NCBI GenBank assembly: GCA_029747585.1
Contig: JAPEVF010000140.1
Location: 1-64,000 of the forward strand
DNA: 64,000 nt
DNA from: Pleurotus djamor
Lineage: Eukaryota; Basidiomycota; Agaricomycetes; Agaricales; Pleurotaceae
Direction: 5' to 3'
In this document: positions 33,669-45,892 of the stretch, one piece after another
How positions within the stretch are numbered: position 1 is the stretch's first letter
How the letters are laid out: each line of letters opens with the position of its first letter
The notes under the pieces: generated by a model
The model's database searches: none
Told to the model about the DNA's origin: nothing
The model's input: the letters and a program-made list of their open reading frames with translations, nothing else
Program-made: the position numbers and the translations under genes

Positions 33669-35350
33669 ACTCTTGAGGGTAATTGTCGTATTATAACTGA
33701 TACAACCGTTGTAACTCCAGCTCACTATCTTCTATCTTTGATGATGCTTTCAGTCTTTGCGACCTTCTCCTNCGTTCTCCCATCACCAGCGCGGCTCAAT
33801 GGCGCATNGCAATGACGTCCAACCCTGCATCAANGTTAATTTCGGNGAAATATCGACAGTTTCCGTGCTTTGTGTGTGCAGACTNTGTATGGGTTCGATC
33901 GACCCGTAGCCTTCCGACCGCCGAAGTACACAGCAACGGAAAGGCCCCTTGACGGCTCGAGACTTGGGAGCAAGATCTCGAGAAGTCATGATGGACCTTA
34001 CAGGTCAACCGGACGAACATCGGATGGTCAACGTTTCGACGCATACCTCTCTTCGATAACACACGTTTACAACCCCTCGAGGCCAAGCCTGTGCGAATTC
34101 GAAGATGTATCACCAGATCTCAAGGGTTTCATGTCCAAGTCTCATATCTCGGTCTCAAACGTGCACCAAGGCTGGGGAGGTCACGACTTGAGTAGTTATC
34201 CCTTATCATNNNTNGCCCAAGCATCCCGACCCATGCTCCAGTATCTTTGTAAGTAATTTAATCGTCCCATCCCCATGCCACCCTGTCCCTGTGGGTCTCG
34301 AGCCACAGTGGAGAGGGAACGTTCTCATGAACCAAGTAACTGAATGGTCTCAAGATAACCATGAAGTTTGTCGAACAGGCCTTGAGGATGATCGTATGAC
34401 CTTTCCAGGTCAGGAGCCCCTTCCCAAGTTGAATTAGATTCCCTTCGAAGTTCTCTGACATTCTTCGACTTCCAACATATGATAGAATGCAAAAAGAAGT
34501 ATATCTGGTGTACGTATNTATTAATAGCTACGCGCTATCATGGGGGTCTTCGGATGACAAGAAATTTGTATTTATCAAGATAAAAAAGTATGCGTAAGGA
34601 ATAAGGAAATAATAATATATTTGGGGCGTGAATACGCGCAGCCCTTCGCGAGAGAACGCTTGTATACAGCATTTGGTTAACTACATTGTGTAAATACTTT
34701 GGGTTGGAGTGATCAAGATATGGAGAGAGGCGAGAGAATATGGATGAGGAGTTGAATCGTCACAAGGAAAGGTTTAGGTACACGACCAATGCTATGTAAT
34801 GCTTTTAGATTGCCAATGGAGAAAGAAGAAATATAATGTGGAGAGACGATGGGATGGATGGATGGGGTAGAAGAAGCTTTAGTGAATGGAATAAAGAAAG
34901 AGAAAAAGAAAGGATGGTACAAAAAATCGTAGCAGGGGGCAGGAACAGTGCTAGTACAAGATCGTGAAGGGGAGCGAGAGAAGCATCGTGGCTATGAGAA
35001 GAGCTGGACAAAATATAAGCAGGCTCTAAGTACGGAGAGAGACGCAGACGCGAACAATGATAGCCGAGGGAGAGTGGTAAGATCGTTGGAAAGTGTTGAG
35101 ACTATGAATGCAACGAAACCTGATGCTGATGTATATGCGAGGAAGATGAGGAGAGAGAGAGGACGAGAGGNAAAGGATGGGGAATTCGAGGGGNAGGAGG
35201 AAGGGAGGAGGAAGAGAAGAGACCTAGCGAAGAAGGATACATTTGTGTTACGTGATGATGAGTACTGTCCGACGAATAACTTATTATAAAGGAATCGTTA
35301 AGTCAAGTGAGATTGGCGACCCAGCGCGAGAGATCCAACGGCATTCAGAC
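33669..35350. other. Intergenic, N-rich, then purine-rich 3' flank of the GATA gene
   Basis: 33770-34220 holds many Ns and no supported gene. About 34820-35225 is strongly purine-rich on the + strand (GA tracts with AGAGAG units) and lies downstream of the minus-strand GATA gene, so its transcript would read pyrimidine-rich there. Confidence 0.5.
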
Positions 35351-38199
35351 TCAATAGAGCCTCATGTTCGTGTCGTAATCGGCGGAGAACATAGACTGCT
35401 GTTGGTGCGAAGTCATTCCACCATTGGAATTGTTCTCGTTCTCGGGGAGGGTCATGGGGGGATGCAAGTAGGTCGAGAAGAGGGCGTCTTCGTCCTGAGG
35501 CAACATGGGAGGGTGCAAGTAATCGGTCGAGGCTTCTTCGCTCGGTGGAAGCATAGGAGGGTGAATACCATGCGGTGAGTTATCACCTTGGGGAAGCATG
35601 GGTGGATGCCAGAACGCGTTGCCGGATCCACGAAGACCCCCGTTCCCAAAGTTGGCCGGGGAGAAGCTGAATGGGAAATCCATGGAGGAGCGCTGCGAGG
35701 TCGCTGACGAAGCACTGGTATACCCATCGTTGAACGAAGAGTAGGATACAGCGGACGAAGGTGGTTCCGAAGCCGAGTCCGAGCTCATTCTTCGCCTCTT
35801 ATTCAAGCGAGGGCTCATGGCCTGCACCTCATGGTCGGACGCGTCAGACGATGCGAAGGGAAGTGGGTCGTGCATGTTGAATTGAGGCATCGAATCGGGG
35901 TGGTAGGGACCGGGGAAGATGCTGGTGTATTGGTGGGCCATGAACCCGAGGTTTTGGTTATTGCCTTGCGCGAAGGTGTTCATGAGGTCGGACTGGACGG
36001 CGCGAAGTTCGCTGTCTTCTGCCCATTCCACGTTAAGGGGCTGCGCAGACGACGAGTCAGGCGCTAAGGTAGGAGAAGGCTCCCTAGCCGGCGAAGTGCG
36101 TCGACTTACCCCGGGGCTAGCAGACGGAGTCTCAGATACACCGTTGGCAGCGCGGCGGGCGTCATGGCGGGAGCGCTTGCGAATCACGTCGGATTTCATT
36201 GAGATGGGACGCGCGGAACCATGCAATTTGTAACTAAGGAAAGCAACGTCAATCAAATGATAGAAATGATACGGAAGAGAAGAAAACTTACTATAGCCCG
36301 CAACTGAATGATTTTGAAAATGAAAATGAAGCAAACCCTTGAGTCGGGAAAGTGTGTGAATAGGAGGAATGAAACGCACGCATTGCAAACCGTTTTCCCT
36401 TCATCGTCCTTTCGCCAGAGGGGTGTCGCGGTCGTATGGCAGTTGTAGCATTGGGCTTGTGAATCGATTACTTGAAGGGTTTGTTTGGAAGGCGAAATCG
36501 ACCTACCCATGACGTCAACTGCTTCCTGGCGGGGAGCGGCCTGAGCACGACCTTCGCCGTGATTGCTTCGCATGTTCCTCGGACGAGGGCGCTTGTGCTG
36601 GGCTAAGGGTTAGCCCTAAAATCTATATTCGGAGCACCTAAGAAAACGTACCAGTTTGCAATACAGCCCGCAGGCATTGCAGTTCAGCTCATCATTCAGG
36701 CCCCGACGCCAAAGGGGAGTATGAGTTGCGCCACAGTTCGAACATTCAGCCTTGACTCCTCCAGGGGCCGAATTATTACCGCCATTTCTGAGGACAGCAG
36801 GGTTGAGGCTTGTCGCAGTGGCGCCAGGCCCCGACGAACGGGTGTTGTGTCCGACTTGGGTGCGAACAGTGAGTGCGGGCCGTCCGACCGGAGTGTTGGA
36901 TCTGTCGAGGGGAGCGACCTTGGAAGGAGCAATGGTCTGGGGTTGGGCGACCTTAGCATTGCGACCCTTCTTTCTGATAGAAGGAACGATCTCATCGGCG
37001 CTGGCTTCGTCGTCGCTGTCGTTATCATGTTCGTCGTCGCTGGCATGGCTGGAAGGAGAAGAAGACTTGGAAGAAGGCGCTATGGCTACAGGTGGTTGCA
37101 TGATGACATCTTGTTGAAGACCGAATACAGAAGAATCAGGAAGAGAAATGTTATTTGAAGCAGCTGCTGCGAAGGCCCAGTTGGGGCTCTCGGCCGCGTC
37201 GGAGAGGAGCTCATCGAGAGGCAATTCAATGGTAGGACGAACGATACCGAAGCCGTCGGTCGAAGCGCTAGCGCTGAGACCCTCTCCGTAGCTCAAACTA
37301 TTTGTCGTAGTTGGAGCAGGGAATAGCAGGGCAGAGGGGCCGAAGTCGGAAGAGAAAATCGAAGGGAATTTCAGAGATTGGGGTACGACGGGCTCGGCGG
37401 GTTGCGGCCTGCGCCCCCGTTGGGTCAAGGAAATATCTGAGTCATGAGCGTCGTGAGATGATTCGTTATGTTCGGCGTCAGTGTGGACGGTTTCGGAGGC
37501 CCTGACGGTGGTCCTGGGACGCTTAGCGAACTCGGGGGAAGGTTTGAGGTCAGGCTTCTTGACTGACTGGCTCACGGCAGGGGTAGGTTGATCGACGCTG
37601 AAGGTGAACTGCATACGCTTGATAGTCCCAGGGAGGTGGGAGCTAGCTTCGCGGTTGCGTTCCTTCTCCTCGGCACGCTGGCGTATCATATCGGTGGAAT
37701 GGTTTCGCTTAAAGTCGGGCGCTCCCAATTCCTCGATGCTCCTGTATGAGGTGATGAAAAATTGGGCGGTTAGGGTTGAGGGTTTGGGCTGTATGACGAC
37801 GAGTACACTGACCTGCCCTTCTCTCTGTCGAGCTTGTCGCCCATGCACTTGGAGAGTTTCTTGAACTCACGCTTGGACTTGGCATTGTCGGTGTCGACCA
37901 TGAGGTTCTGGAGGTGCCATAGCCTCCACGACAAGTTCTCGAGCCTTTGTCCTTGCTCGAGGAAGCTTGCGACCTTGGTGCAGACCTGGATCGAGCAGCA
38001 AAACGTCAGAAACCTGCGTATATTTGTGCAGATATGAAAGACACGCACCTTCCAGGTCTTCGTTAAAGACTCGGTATCATTGAGATTGCTGAAAGCCACG
38101 AAAGACTTGTTGCCCTGCAAGATGAACGAAGTTGAGTATGGCAACGATGGGCGCAGCGGCGCAACCGACTTTGAACTTTAGGTTGAGAATACTGGGCAT
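35351..38199 (-). CDS. Dual GATA zinc-finger transcription factor with fungal N-terminal domain
   Basis: Eight minus-strand exons, 38199-38170, 38114-38049, 37985-37813, 37741-36652, 36597-36507, 36455-36380, 36303-36292 and 36233-35351, give 806 residues. The N-terminus [15 protein letters not shown]...[15 protein letters not shown], then [16 protein letters not shown], matches the block found in fungal GATA factors (DUF1752 type). Finger 1 is [15 protein letters not shown]...[18 protein letters not shown], finger 2 [18 protein letters not shown]...[16 protein letters not shown]. The linker lacks the Cys cluster of siderophore repressors (SreA/URBS1), so that identity is not claimed. The C-terminus has four HPPM repeats. 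Exon 7 is 12 bases and encodes the last zinc ligand of finger 2. Nuclear DNA binding at GATA sites is expected; nitrogen or developmental control is only a possibility. Confidence 0.93.
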
Positions 38200-41100
38200 A
38201 GAGCGGTTACAGAGAACTGCCTGAGGAGGACGAGGGAGTACGAGGAGGAGAGGATGGTGGATCGAGGAAAAGAGAAAGGCAAGTTTCGAAGAGATATAAA
38301 GACTAGCACCTGTCACATCGACTTCCGTATTAGGCTAATCAGCGTTATTTATTTACTTATTTATTAAAGCCGTATCTTCGGTACACGTGTTTGGGACTCT
38401 GAATATTTTATTATTTTATATTCCAAGCCACCTAATTCCACCGATATCTCACCGCTTGGTGCACGGTCGCCAGCTGCCACTACGCCTATGCACGCACCCA
38501 CTCGCCGTAGCTCTGCAGTCGCAGAAATATAATTCCTTCTGCTGCTGCATTCACTCCGACTGCGCTACTACAAACTCGGATAGATAGAGGCGTCCAACTT
38601 GGCGTATACTCATCTGACACTGTCAGTCACACATATTGCGGATGTTTGTCCCGGTTCCACCGATGGGCATACGGACCCCACTGCAGGGGAGGACGTGGCG
38701 GATATGAACGAAGCATCCACCCACTTACATGGAAAATACCACCGGAAAGTTACTCTTGCTCCCAACGTTCGAGAATCCTGTGGGGTGCCAATCCACACTA
38801 CGCCTAGAAGTCCACAGGCCCCGTATTGTACTTGCACTTTGTAATAATCTATTTCTTCGCGAAAATCCACGGGCTACCGTAACACAAGAACACAGCAGCG
38901 CGTCTCCATAAGTTCACCTCATAGCGCTTACCTCTCGGTGTTTACTAGTCCATATACCCATAGAACATGAAACTGCACGCTCCCTGGACGTCTCTGTGCT
39001 TCTCCTTCTTTCCTTCCCCGGCCTAGAAACGTTCGCGTTGCATCAAAAACTCAGCTACAATCAAGATGCTCTAGCGTCGTGCTGCACCAAATGATCTCGA
39101 AAGCCCTCTGCCCTAACGTACCTCCCTTCATGTGCCTCAAAAGGGCCACACCGGATCGAAATCGAAAAACACATTACACAGCTTCGCCTTCACCGGTCAC
39201 GGGACACCTTCCATCACGCCTTAAGGATTGCCGTCTGAGATCCAACTTCGGTGATTCCTGGCGAAGCGGAAGTGCTTATCTCGCTCAAAGAGCATCGAAT
39301 GACCACTAAAAACATCGGAACAAGATTAGCACTTGGTATTGCGGGACGAAATGCTTCATTGTGGCGACAAGGGCCACCTTGCTAGCCTGTGGTGTTTTAG
39401 CCTTTCAGTCCTGCATAGCGCAGGCTTTACCCCATGGGCAAACGGTAGAGCAATAAGCCTTTGCGAATAGCAAAAGAAAAAATTGCAACTGCCAATGGAA
39501 CTCGACTCGTGAAAAAAACGAATTTGATTTACAGTCCGGGCTGCAGGGGAGACATAAGGGAAAAAATTCAAACATATACCAGCGGAGAAAACGTTCGAAA
39601 ACATAACACCGGGGAAAGCATAGAAACACCACAAATCGCATAGAAAATACACAGAAGATCCGAGAGAACAACAGGACAGCAAAGGGCGCCACTCACAATC
39701 AGAAACGAAGTCGTCTTCCTTGATGTCAAGAGTACAATGGGAAAACGAGGCTTACCACTTGGTCCATGAGTACCATTAATCCCAATAAGCCCAAGTCTCT
39801 CATCGATGAGCTTGATCGATCAGTCCAAAACAGGCCTCCCAATGAGACTTGGCGAAGTTCCCCTCCTCTATGCCTCTCTCCCACGTGCGCTCCGAGTACT
39901 ACAGGTCCAATGATTGGCGCAAATATAGCCCCTCCCACAACGGGACGTTCCAGCACAGAGGTAAATGAAAAGCACCTGATCATCAACACCAACGAAAAGA
40001 ACTTCGCTCGCTCGAGGCGAAGTCTGAGTCTGAGTCTGAACGCGAATTTAGGACAGCAATTAGCTTAGCATATGGATAAAGCAAGCAGCGAAGGAAATAA
40101 TAGCACGCAATGGCCGTGACCCGGCTAGTAGGTGACGGCGAACGAGAGCGAGCGAAGAGATCTCGAAAGGAAGAACCTGACAGACTGAGACATAGCCGAT
40201 CGAAAAGCGACATTCGAAAGAAAGGCAAAGAAGCTGTGGCGTCCAAAGGTAGTAGGTGGGTTCCAAAGCCCCGAAGTCCATGGGTCCAAATCTTGCCTCG
40301 TTGCCTACGCGTTGCAAGGAGCACCATACGGAATCGCAGTTGATAAGGGCTCAGGAAACATAGATAGAGATTAGACAGCCAGACGGTTCCATACATTTCA
40401 TTAGAAAACGAAACCGAGAAAGCCACTGAGTCAGCCGCCCACACAAGAAGGCCTAGATGGATTTGCCCCACAGCCCGCATGCGAAGGGCGTGTTCGATGC
40501 CACAAACTTCACTTCATGGCTTGTCCGGAAACAAGATATACCACGCAGTGGTCGTCTGGTAAGGTCATCCGCCATTGCTGCGCCCCTACTGAGAGGGAAC
40601 TTGCCGGGCCCGTTTTAGCTTTTTACCTCGAAGAGACCAACCGATTATGTGTCTTCATTTCCCCCTCTTTACTTCCTGAACATGAATTTACACCAGGATT
40701 CAGCGAGGCAAGGACAGATACCGTGAACGGGTTCAATTTGATTCCGTTTTTCAGGGTAGGAGAGGTCCGTCGAACAGGTGTTCCGTTATTCGAAACCAGC
40801 GAAGTCGCATAATGCCCTAGAACAGAACCTAAGGAGAGGCTTCGATAGTGGTGCGAGCAGGTCGATGAGAGAGTAGGAAAGAAAGGATGAAATTGAGCGT
40901 CAAACGGCCTTTGACTGGTGTTAATCGACATCGATCGATGGTCGATATGGAGAACGATGACCGATTAGGCATACCCTCTCAGTTATACGTCGCTTTGTGT
41001 TCCTATGAAATACACAGAACGGGCTTAGCAGTAGAACTCTGAAGTGCGGTAGTCCGTGACGAACTAGAGTTAAGAACTTTATAGCGCGGGCTCATGTCCA

Positions 41101-44100
41101 CGCAAGGCCGTTCCCCGATCGTCGCGGCCGTTATACCCCACAAAAGCCTATCCCGCCGCGACCTATGACCAGATCGCCCGTCCGTCCAAGATTGATTCCG
41201 TTTTTCATTTCGTTATTCATTTAACGAAAGGGACCACCTATCGCGTCTGAATGAACTAGGGCGATCAAAAAACATGCAAGGCGACAACAACGAGGCCTGA
41301 ACATATGATCATGACACTATCACTAAAACGACAAAGGAAGGAGGTTAATGTTGGAGTGTATAGAGCAATAAGGTAGGAATTCACTTTCAGAGGCTTCGGC
41401 GGTGATGATCATTTCCACAAAGTACTTTGATAACAGCAAAGCAGCACCTTCGCATGATCCGAGCTGGTGTCTCTAATAAGCACGCAGATATAAAGATAGG
41501 CCTCTATAGTCCGGAGAACGCCATGAGCACGCCAACAACGCGTATCATCAGAAACTGAGAGGGGTATGGTCTTCGACGAAGCCGTTTAGGCAGCATCAGA
41601 ACGAGAGAAAACTCCGACTGTCGCGAAATGTCTATGGGCGGTGGCAGGTCTGAGGAACAACTGTTGAGGTGAAGGTGTAAACGCGTGATGCAACCCTGAA
41701 CGTTGAACCAGAGACACACGTGGTTACTTCCCCAGTCTCCTAACGGCCCCTGACCTCGATCGTAATGTGTCTCGTTCGTCGGTCAAGATAACGATACGCG
41801 ATACGTGGAAAGTGCGGGGGGATACCCCAAGTCGGGTGGTTGCCAAAGTAAGGGTCCCTCTGTCCTGAACAACGCCTAAAGAGTCCGGGAAAGGACAAGG
41901 CAGATCCCCACGCATCCAAGCCGTCCTTATATAAACAAAGTGGAAGGAATGGTTGATGCGATGTCAATCACTACCAAAGGGGACATGGCTAACTAGCACA
42001 AGGACACCTTCTGGTACAAAAACGTACTTATCGCGGCTACAGAGTCTGCCCCTGGTCCTCACCCGTGAAACCATCGCCACAAAGCTTTCGCTATCTCCTT
42101 TACCCAATACACGTTTGATAGAACACCATCGAAGACCATTGTCATTCGCTTGTCCTTATCCCAAGCTACAATGAACTCGGGAATGAAAGTTATGACGCAG
42201 CAACTTGTGTCAAACTTCTCAAATTTCCGACGACTCGTGGGGTGGCAATTCGTTATGGCGTTGTCGTATTCTGGTCTGGCCTTCTGCAGGGTGGACGTGT
42301 CTCGCGCGAAATGAAAGGGAGAATGCGGGTCGCGGGGAAGGGAGGGGTTTTGGGCGTGAGTTTGTTGAAGCGAAGGCCGTGGATTTCCGTCTAGTACCAC
42401 CTCTCCAGCGCTTTGCACTTATCTCTTACTACTAAGCCCTTGCCCTGATGATTGCGATGACCTCACGGACATCCCAGAAGGGAACACCACTATACACTCC
42501 GAGATACGATAGCGACCTAGATGAATTCATAATCTCGTTACATGTTACCGCGTCACATTAACCGAGGCGTGAAGTCGTAAAGCTTTACGACGCAGAAGGG
42601 ACACCAACATTACAACACGTACGCGGCGAGGGAAGAAAAATGGGGGGGTTAATTATATTCGCGCTGTTGTTCTTCCTGCATATCGTTAGAAGAACCCGCT
42701 GACCATACCGTTGCAAGGGTTGTCAAATGATACGAACTGAAGAAGGAAACTCCCGGTGTCCGACAAGTGCACCTGTGATGGCTTGGGACAGCTTGAGATA
42801 ATAATGGAAAGATTCCACTGAGCACATCAAATCAACACAACAAAGGAAGTACTTATCCTTTATCATTATCATTCATCCCACATTCTGATCAGAACGTAAT
42901 TTCATGGAAGCGGTGATACGTACAAGTTGATTGTTCATGTCCACTGTGGGGGAGGAAATATATATCCTAGGCTCTACGGTGTTTAGATGCTCGTCCTTAT
43001 GAAAATCGGCTCGCTCACCGTGGAGGATACTTCGATGAAGAGGGTCTTAGCGGGTGTCATTGCGTCACAGGCCCCTTGAATCCCTGTGGGAGCGATGATG
43101 GGGAAAGCAGGGCCGAGTAACCTATCGGGCGTGTCAAATGATTCAGAGTCAGACTTGCTCAGGAACTCGCATGACCCAGTAATAGAATTCGCAGCGTCTA
43201 GTTAAGTGCGTCTTAGCCCGATGACTTCGAGGACTGACTGTGAGGGTTGACAAGGTCAATGCAGTAACGTTTGACGCTGAACCCGAAGCTGTTTGGCGTT
43301 GAGCAGATTAGTTGGCAGTGGCAGACTAGTCGACGAGGGCACGGAAGGCTCGGAGCGGAGGGTTGCCTCGAGGTACACCGGCGTCTCACCTATTCATCTA
43401 AACAGCGCCACTTGAATGATCGTTGGAGCCTAAGCAGTGGCCGATGAGTTTGATCGTGAGAGGGCGATCTAGACAAAACAAACTTTAACTATGGGAGGGT
43501 CTACTGTACCACGTTTGACAAAGTCAACGAACATATGATCAACCCAGAGTGTGAGATCGTTGGTCGCACATATCGCACATACGACGGGGCAATCAACCGA
43601 TCGTTCCTAACACAGACTTCGTTAGCTCGGCCTCGTGACTGTAGTGAAGAACTCTTTGACCAACCACAAGACATAGCGCAAGTTTACCCAAGTCTGCCGC
43701 GATAGCTGTGGGTAATGAACTTCTTGATTTCATGCGACAGATTAGTGCTTATGTTTCCGTGAGCGTGATGAAGATATTTGCGTCTTGTGCAGACGTCCGG
43801 TTAAACGCAGCGTGTTCATAGTGATTGACAGATACCTGTGTGAGCCATGCATGAAAGCATATGGGATGGGATGGTTAGTCTCTCGTTAAGCCCGCAACAC
43901 AGGAATGCTTACAGAATCTGCAGCCTTGAATCCTCGTTGAAGTTTCTCCGTCGAAGTTGAGGCTGAGGCGTGTCCGACGATGTCAATGCAAGGGCTCAAC
44001 CAAGAACTCCGGAGAAACCTAAAGAGGGAACGCCGTCCACACCCAGGATCGAGAAACATAAACATTTGAACGTTCGCGGGTTAATTTAGAGCGGATGAAA

Positions 44101-45892
44101 GGTTTGTCGGCGAGAAGTGGAAGCACTAGAGCAGCAACTGGCAAGGCGGACCTATGAACCGGTGGACAGTTGCGTAGGAATGGAGATTTTCATTGGTGGA
44201 ATACCCAAAGACCAGAATACATCGCCTCGAGCAAGCATGCATATCCCTGGTCCGGAGATGCCGACCCGTGGTGCGTATGGGTGACATACAGCCTATCTTC
44301 TGTGTCCATACAGCCAGGTATACAAGTCGCAGATTAATGAGTACACCGTGATTGGTGTCAGCACAGGGTTATCTGCGATATCCACTGTCAGTGAAAGCGA
44401 GCAGTAAGAAGGCATCATAGAGACGCGTCGGAAGCCGAATGATTCCACAGTCCACTGTGACACTGAAGGTTTACCACCAGACCGAAAAACGTGAATGCAC
44501 GGAGGCTGAGGATGGAAATCATAAATGTCTTGGCGACGGGATCTGTCGCGGTAATTACGTAATAGGGGCCCAAAGACGCCCAAAGTTCCGGCCTTCTTTA
44601 CTTCCAAGTTCAAGGCCCATTTCGCTATGGTGCCATTGATTCAAGCCACTCTAGTATGTTATACAGGAAACTGGGAGAAACTGTGAGTCCCCCTTCCAGA
44701 GTAGAGTCGGTGATTTCGCCTGCGCCCCTGTGCTCCCAATTTGAGGTCCCCCTGTCATGTTCACCATTCTGGCTCGCAGTGGACTCTACCACTGGTCTCG
44801 GGTAAGTGACTTCAAGTATACGTGGCTCTGAGAGCTCAAAGTATGAGGATGACGAGTCCTAATCCCCCCGGGACTTTTTAGACTCAGAAGACGCGTGGAC
44901 CAGGTCTGAAACTGAACGTCGTAACGTGGACCGTAGATGAGGCCCGAGAAACGAACGGCAGTTCACAAGGGGGGCCTTTGAACGGACGACTGATACCATA
45001 AGAGTAGTGGTTTTCATTTTCATTGGTCGAATAGAAAGATAAAAATGCATCGCCCCAAACATGAGACGCTCATCCGGAGTGACACATTGCTTCTACAGCT
45101 TTTCGATGTCATAAAGCTGAGTAAACGGGCTCAGACTCGAGAATAGATTGGACCAGTGCCAGACTCTCTCTGTGATACCCAGTGTCGATGTGACGCCAGT
45201 AAGCATGCGAAGTCCGGACATTAACAAGGTATTGCAAAGGCGCGTTGCAAACTAAATGATTGAAGAATCCACTGCAACACTACATCTGTATCATATTGAC
45301 CTTGCGAGAGAGAACACATTTGCGTGGATGCTAGCGTGTTGATTTTATACATCGAGGCAGTCGCATCGTTGTGATTGACGACTTTGGCCACGTGAAACCA
45401 GGCCATTTACGAGATGGGGACAAGAGGGCTTATCCGCGGAACCGTGTTCTCATGGTTGATATGAAGCAGTGAAGCAGTGTGGGCTTCGGGCCCAAGACGA
45501 GGAGAAGCTGAAAAGCTGGGAGGGAAGCGCATGATTTGGCAGTGCTGATTAGCCGCGAAGGGGAGGATACTAAAGAGATAGTTGAGCGGAACGCGTGTAG
45601 GTCCTCATTCCATCACATCCCCTCCCACTCTAAGTCACTCCCATTCTCCGTCGACAACAGCAGTCTCTGCCAAGACTACATTTGTGGGGGACGAGCCCAA
45701 TTTCAAAGCGGGGACTATTTAATTTGTATTGTCCAAGCTTTCCCACCCCTCTCCCCAAGCCTTCCTAGTCCCTAGATCACGTGTCTGCCGTCAGGCCATC
45801 GAGTTACGCAAAAGGCTGCGTTTCTTCCTCCGCAACTCCAACCTCCACCACCACAACCCATCACCCTTCGCCCCATTTTCAACGACTTTTCT
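38200..45892. other. 7.7-kb gene-empty region
   Basis: No open frame here has a recognisable motif, codon pattern or splice-compatible extension. The left end is the AT-rich promoter of the GATA gene (TATTTATTTACTTATTTATT near 38346). Diverged direct repeats occur at about 44130-44475 and 44945-45285. It could be decayed transposon sequence or hold long non-coding transcripts; nothing in the sequence decides. Confidence 0.5.
44130..45285 (+). repeat. Two diverged direct repeats of about 340 bases, offset about 820
   Basis: Collinear matches: TTTCATTGGT(G/C)GAATA...CATCGCC at 44192-44224 and 45021-45054; a CCAGT...CAGTAAG(A/C) block at about 44358-44415 and 45151-45208; and AATGATT...CCACTG at about 44437-44458 and 45256-45273. 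Identity is patchy, so the duplication is old. Confidence 0.5.

Noticed and set aside
33796..34256. Overlapping open frames on both strands between the hydrolase-3 and GATA genes
   Set aside because: Many Ns, no motif, and no splice-compatible extension; the frames look like chance.
36616..36900. GATA factor as the siderophore repressor SreA/URBS1
   Set aside because: The linker lacks the conserved Cys-rich cluster and finger 1 has a different spacer ([13 protein letters not shown]), so only the general GATA class is claimed.
40516..40812. 98-codon open frame in the gene-empty region
   Set aside because: Residue composition and lack of splice sites or motif do not support a gene.
44130..45285. 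LTR retrotransposon for the direct repeats
   Set aside because: No TG...CA ends, primer-binding site, or reverse-transcriptase frame between the copies; identity is too low and patchy.
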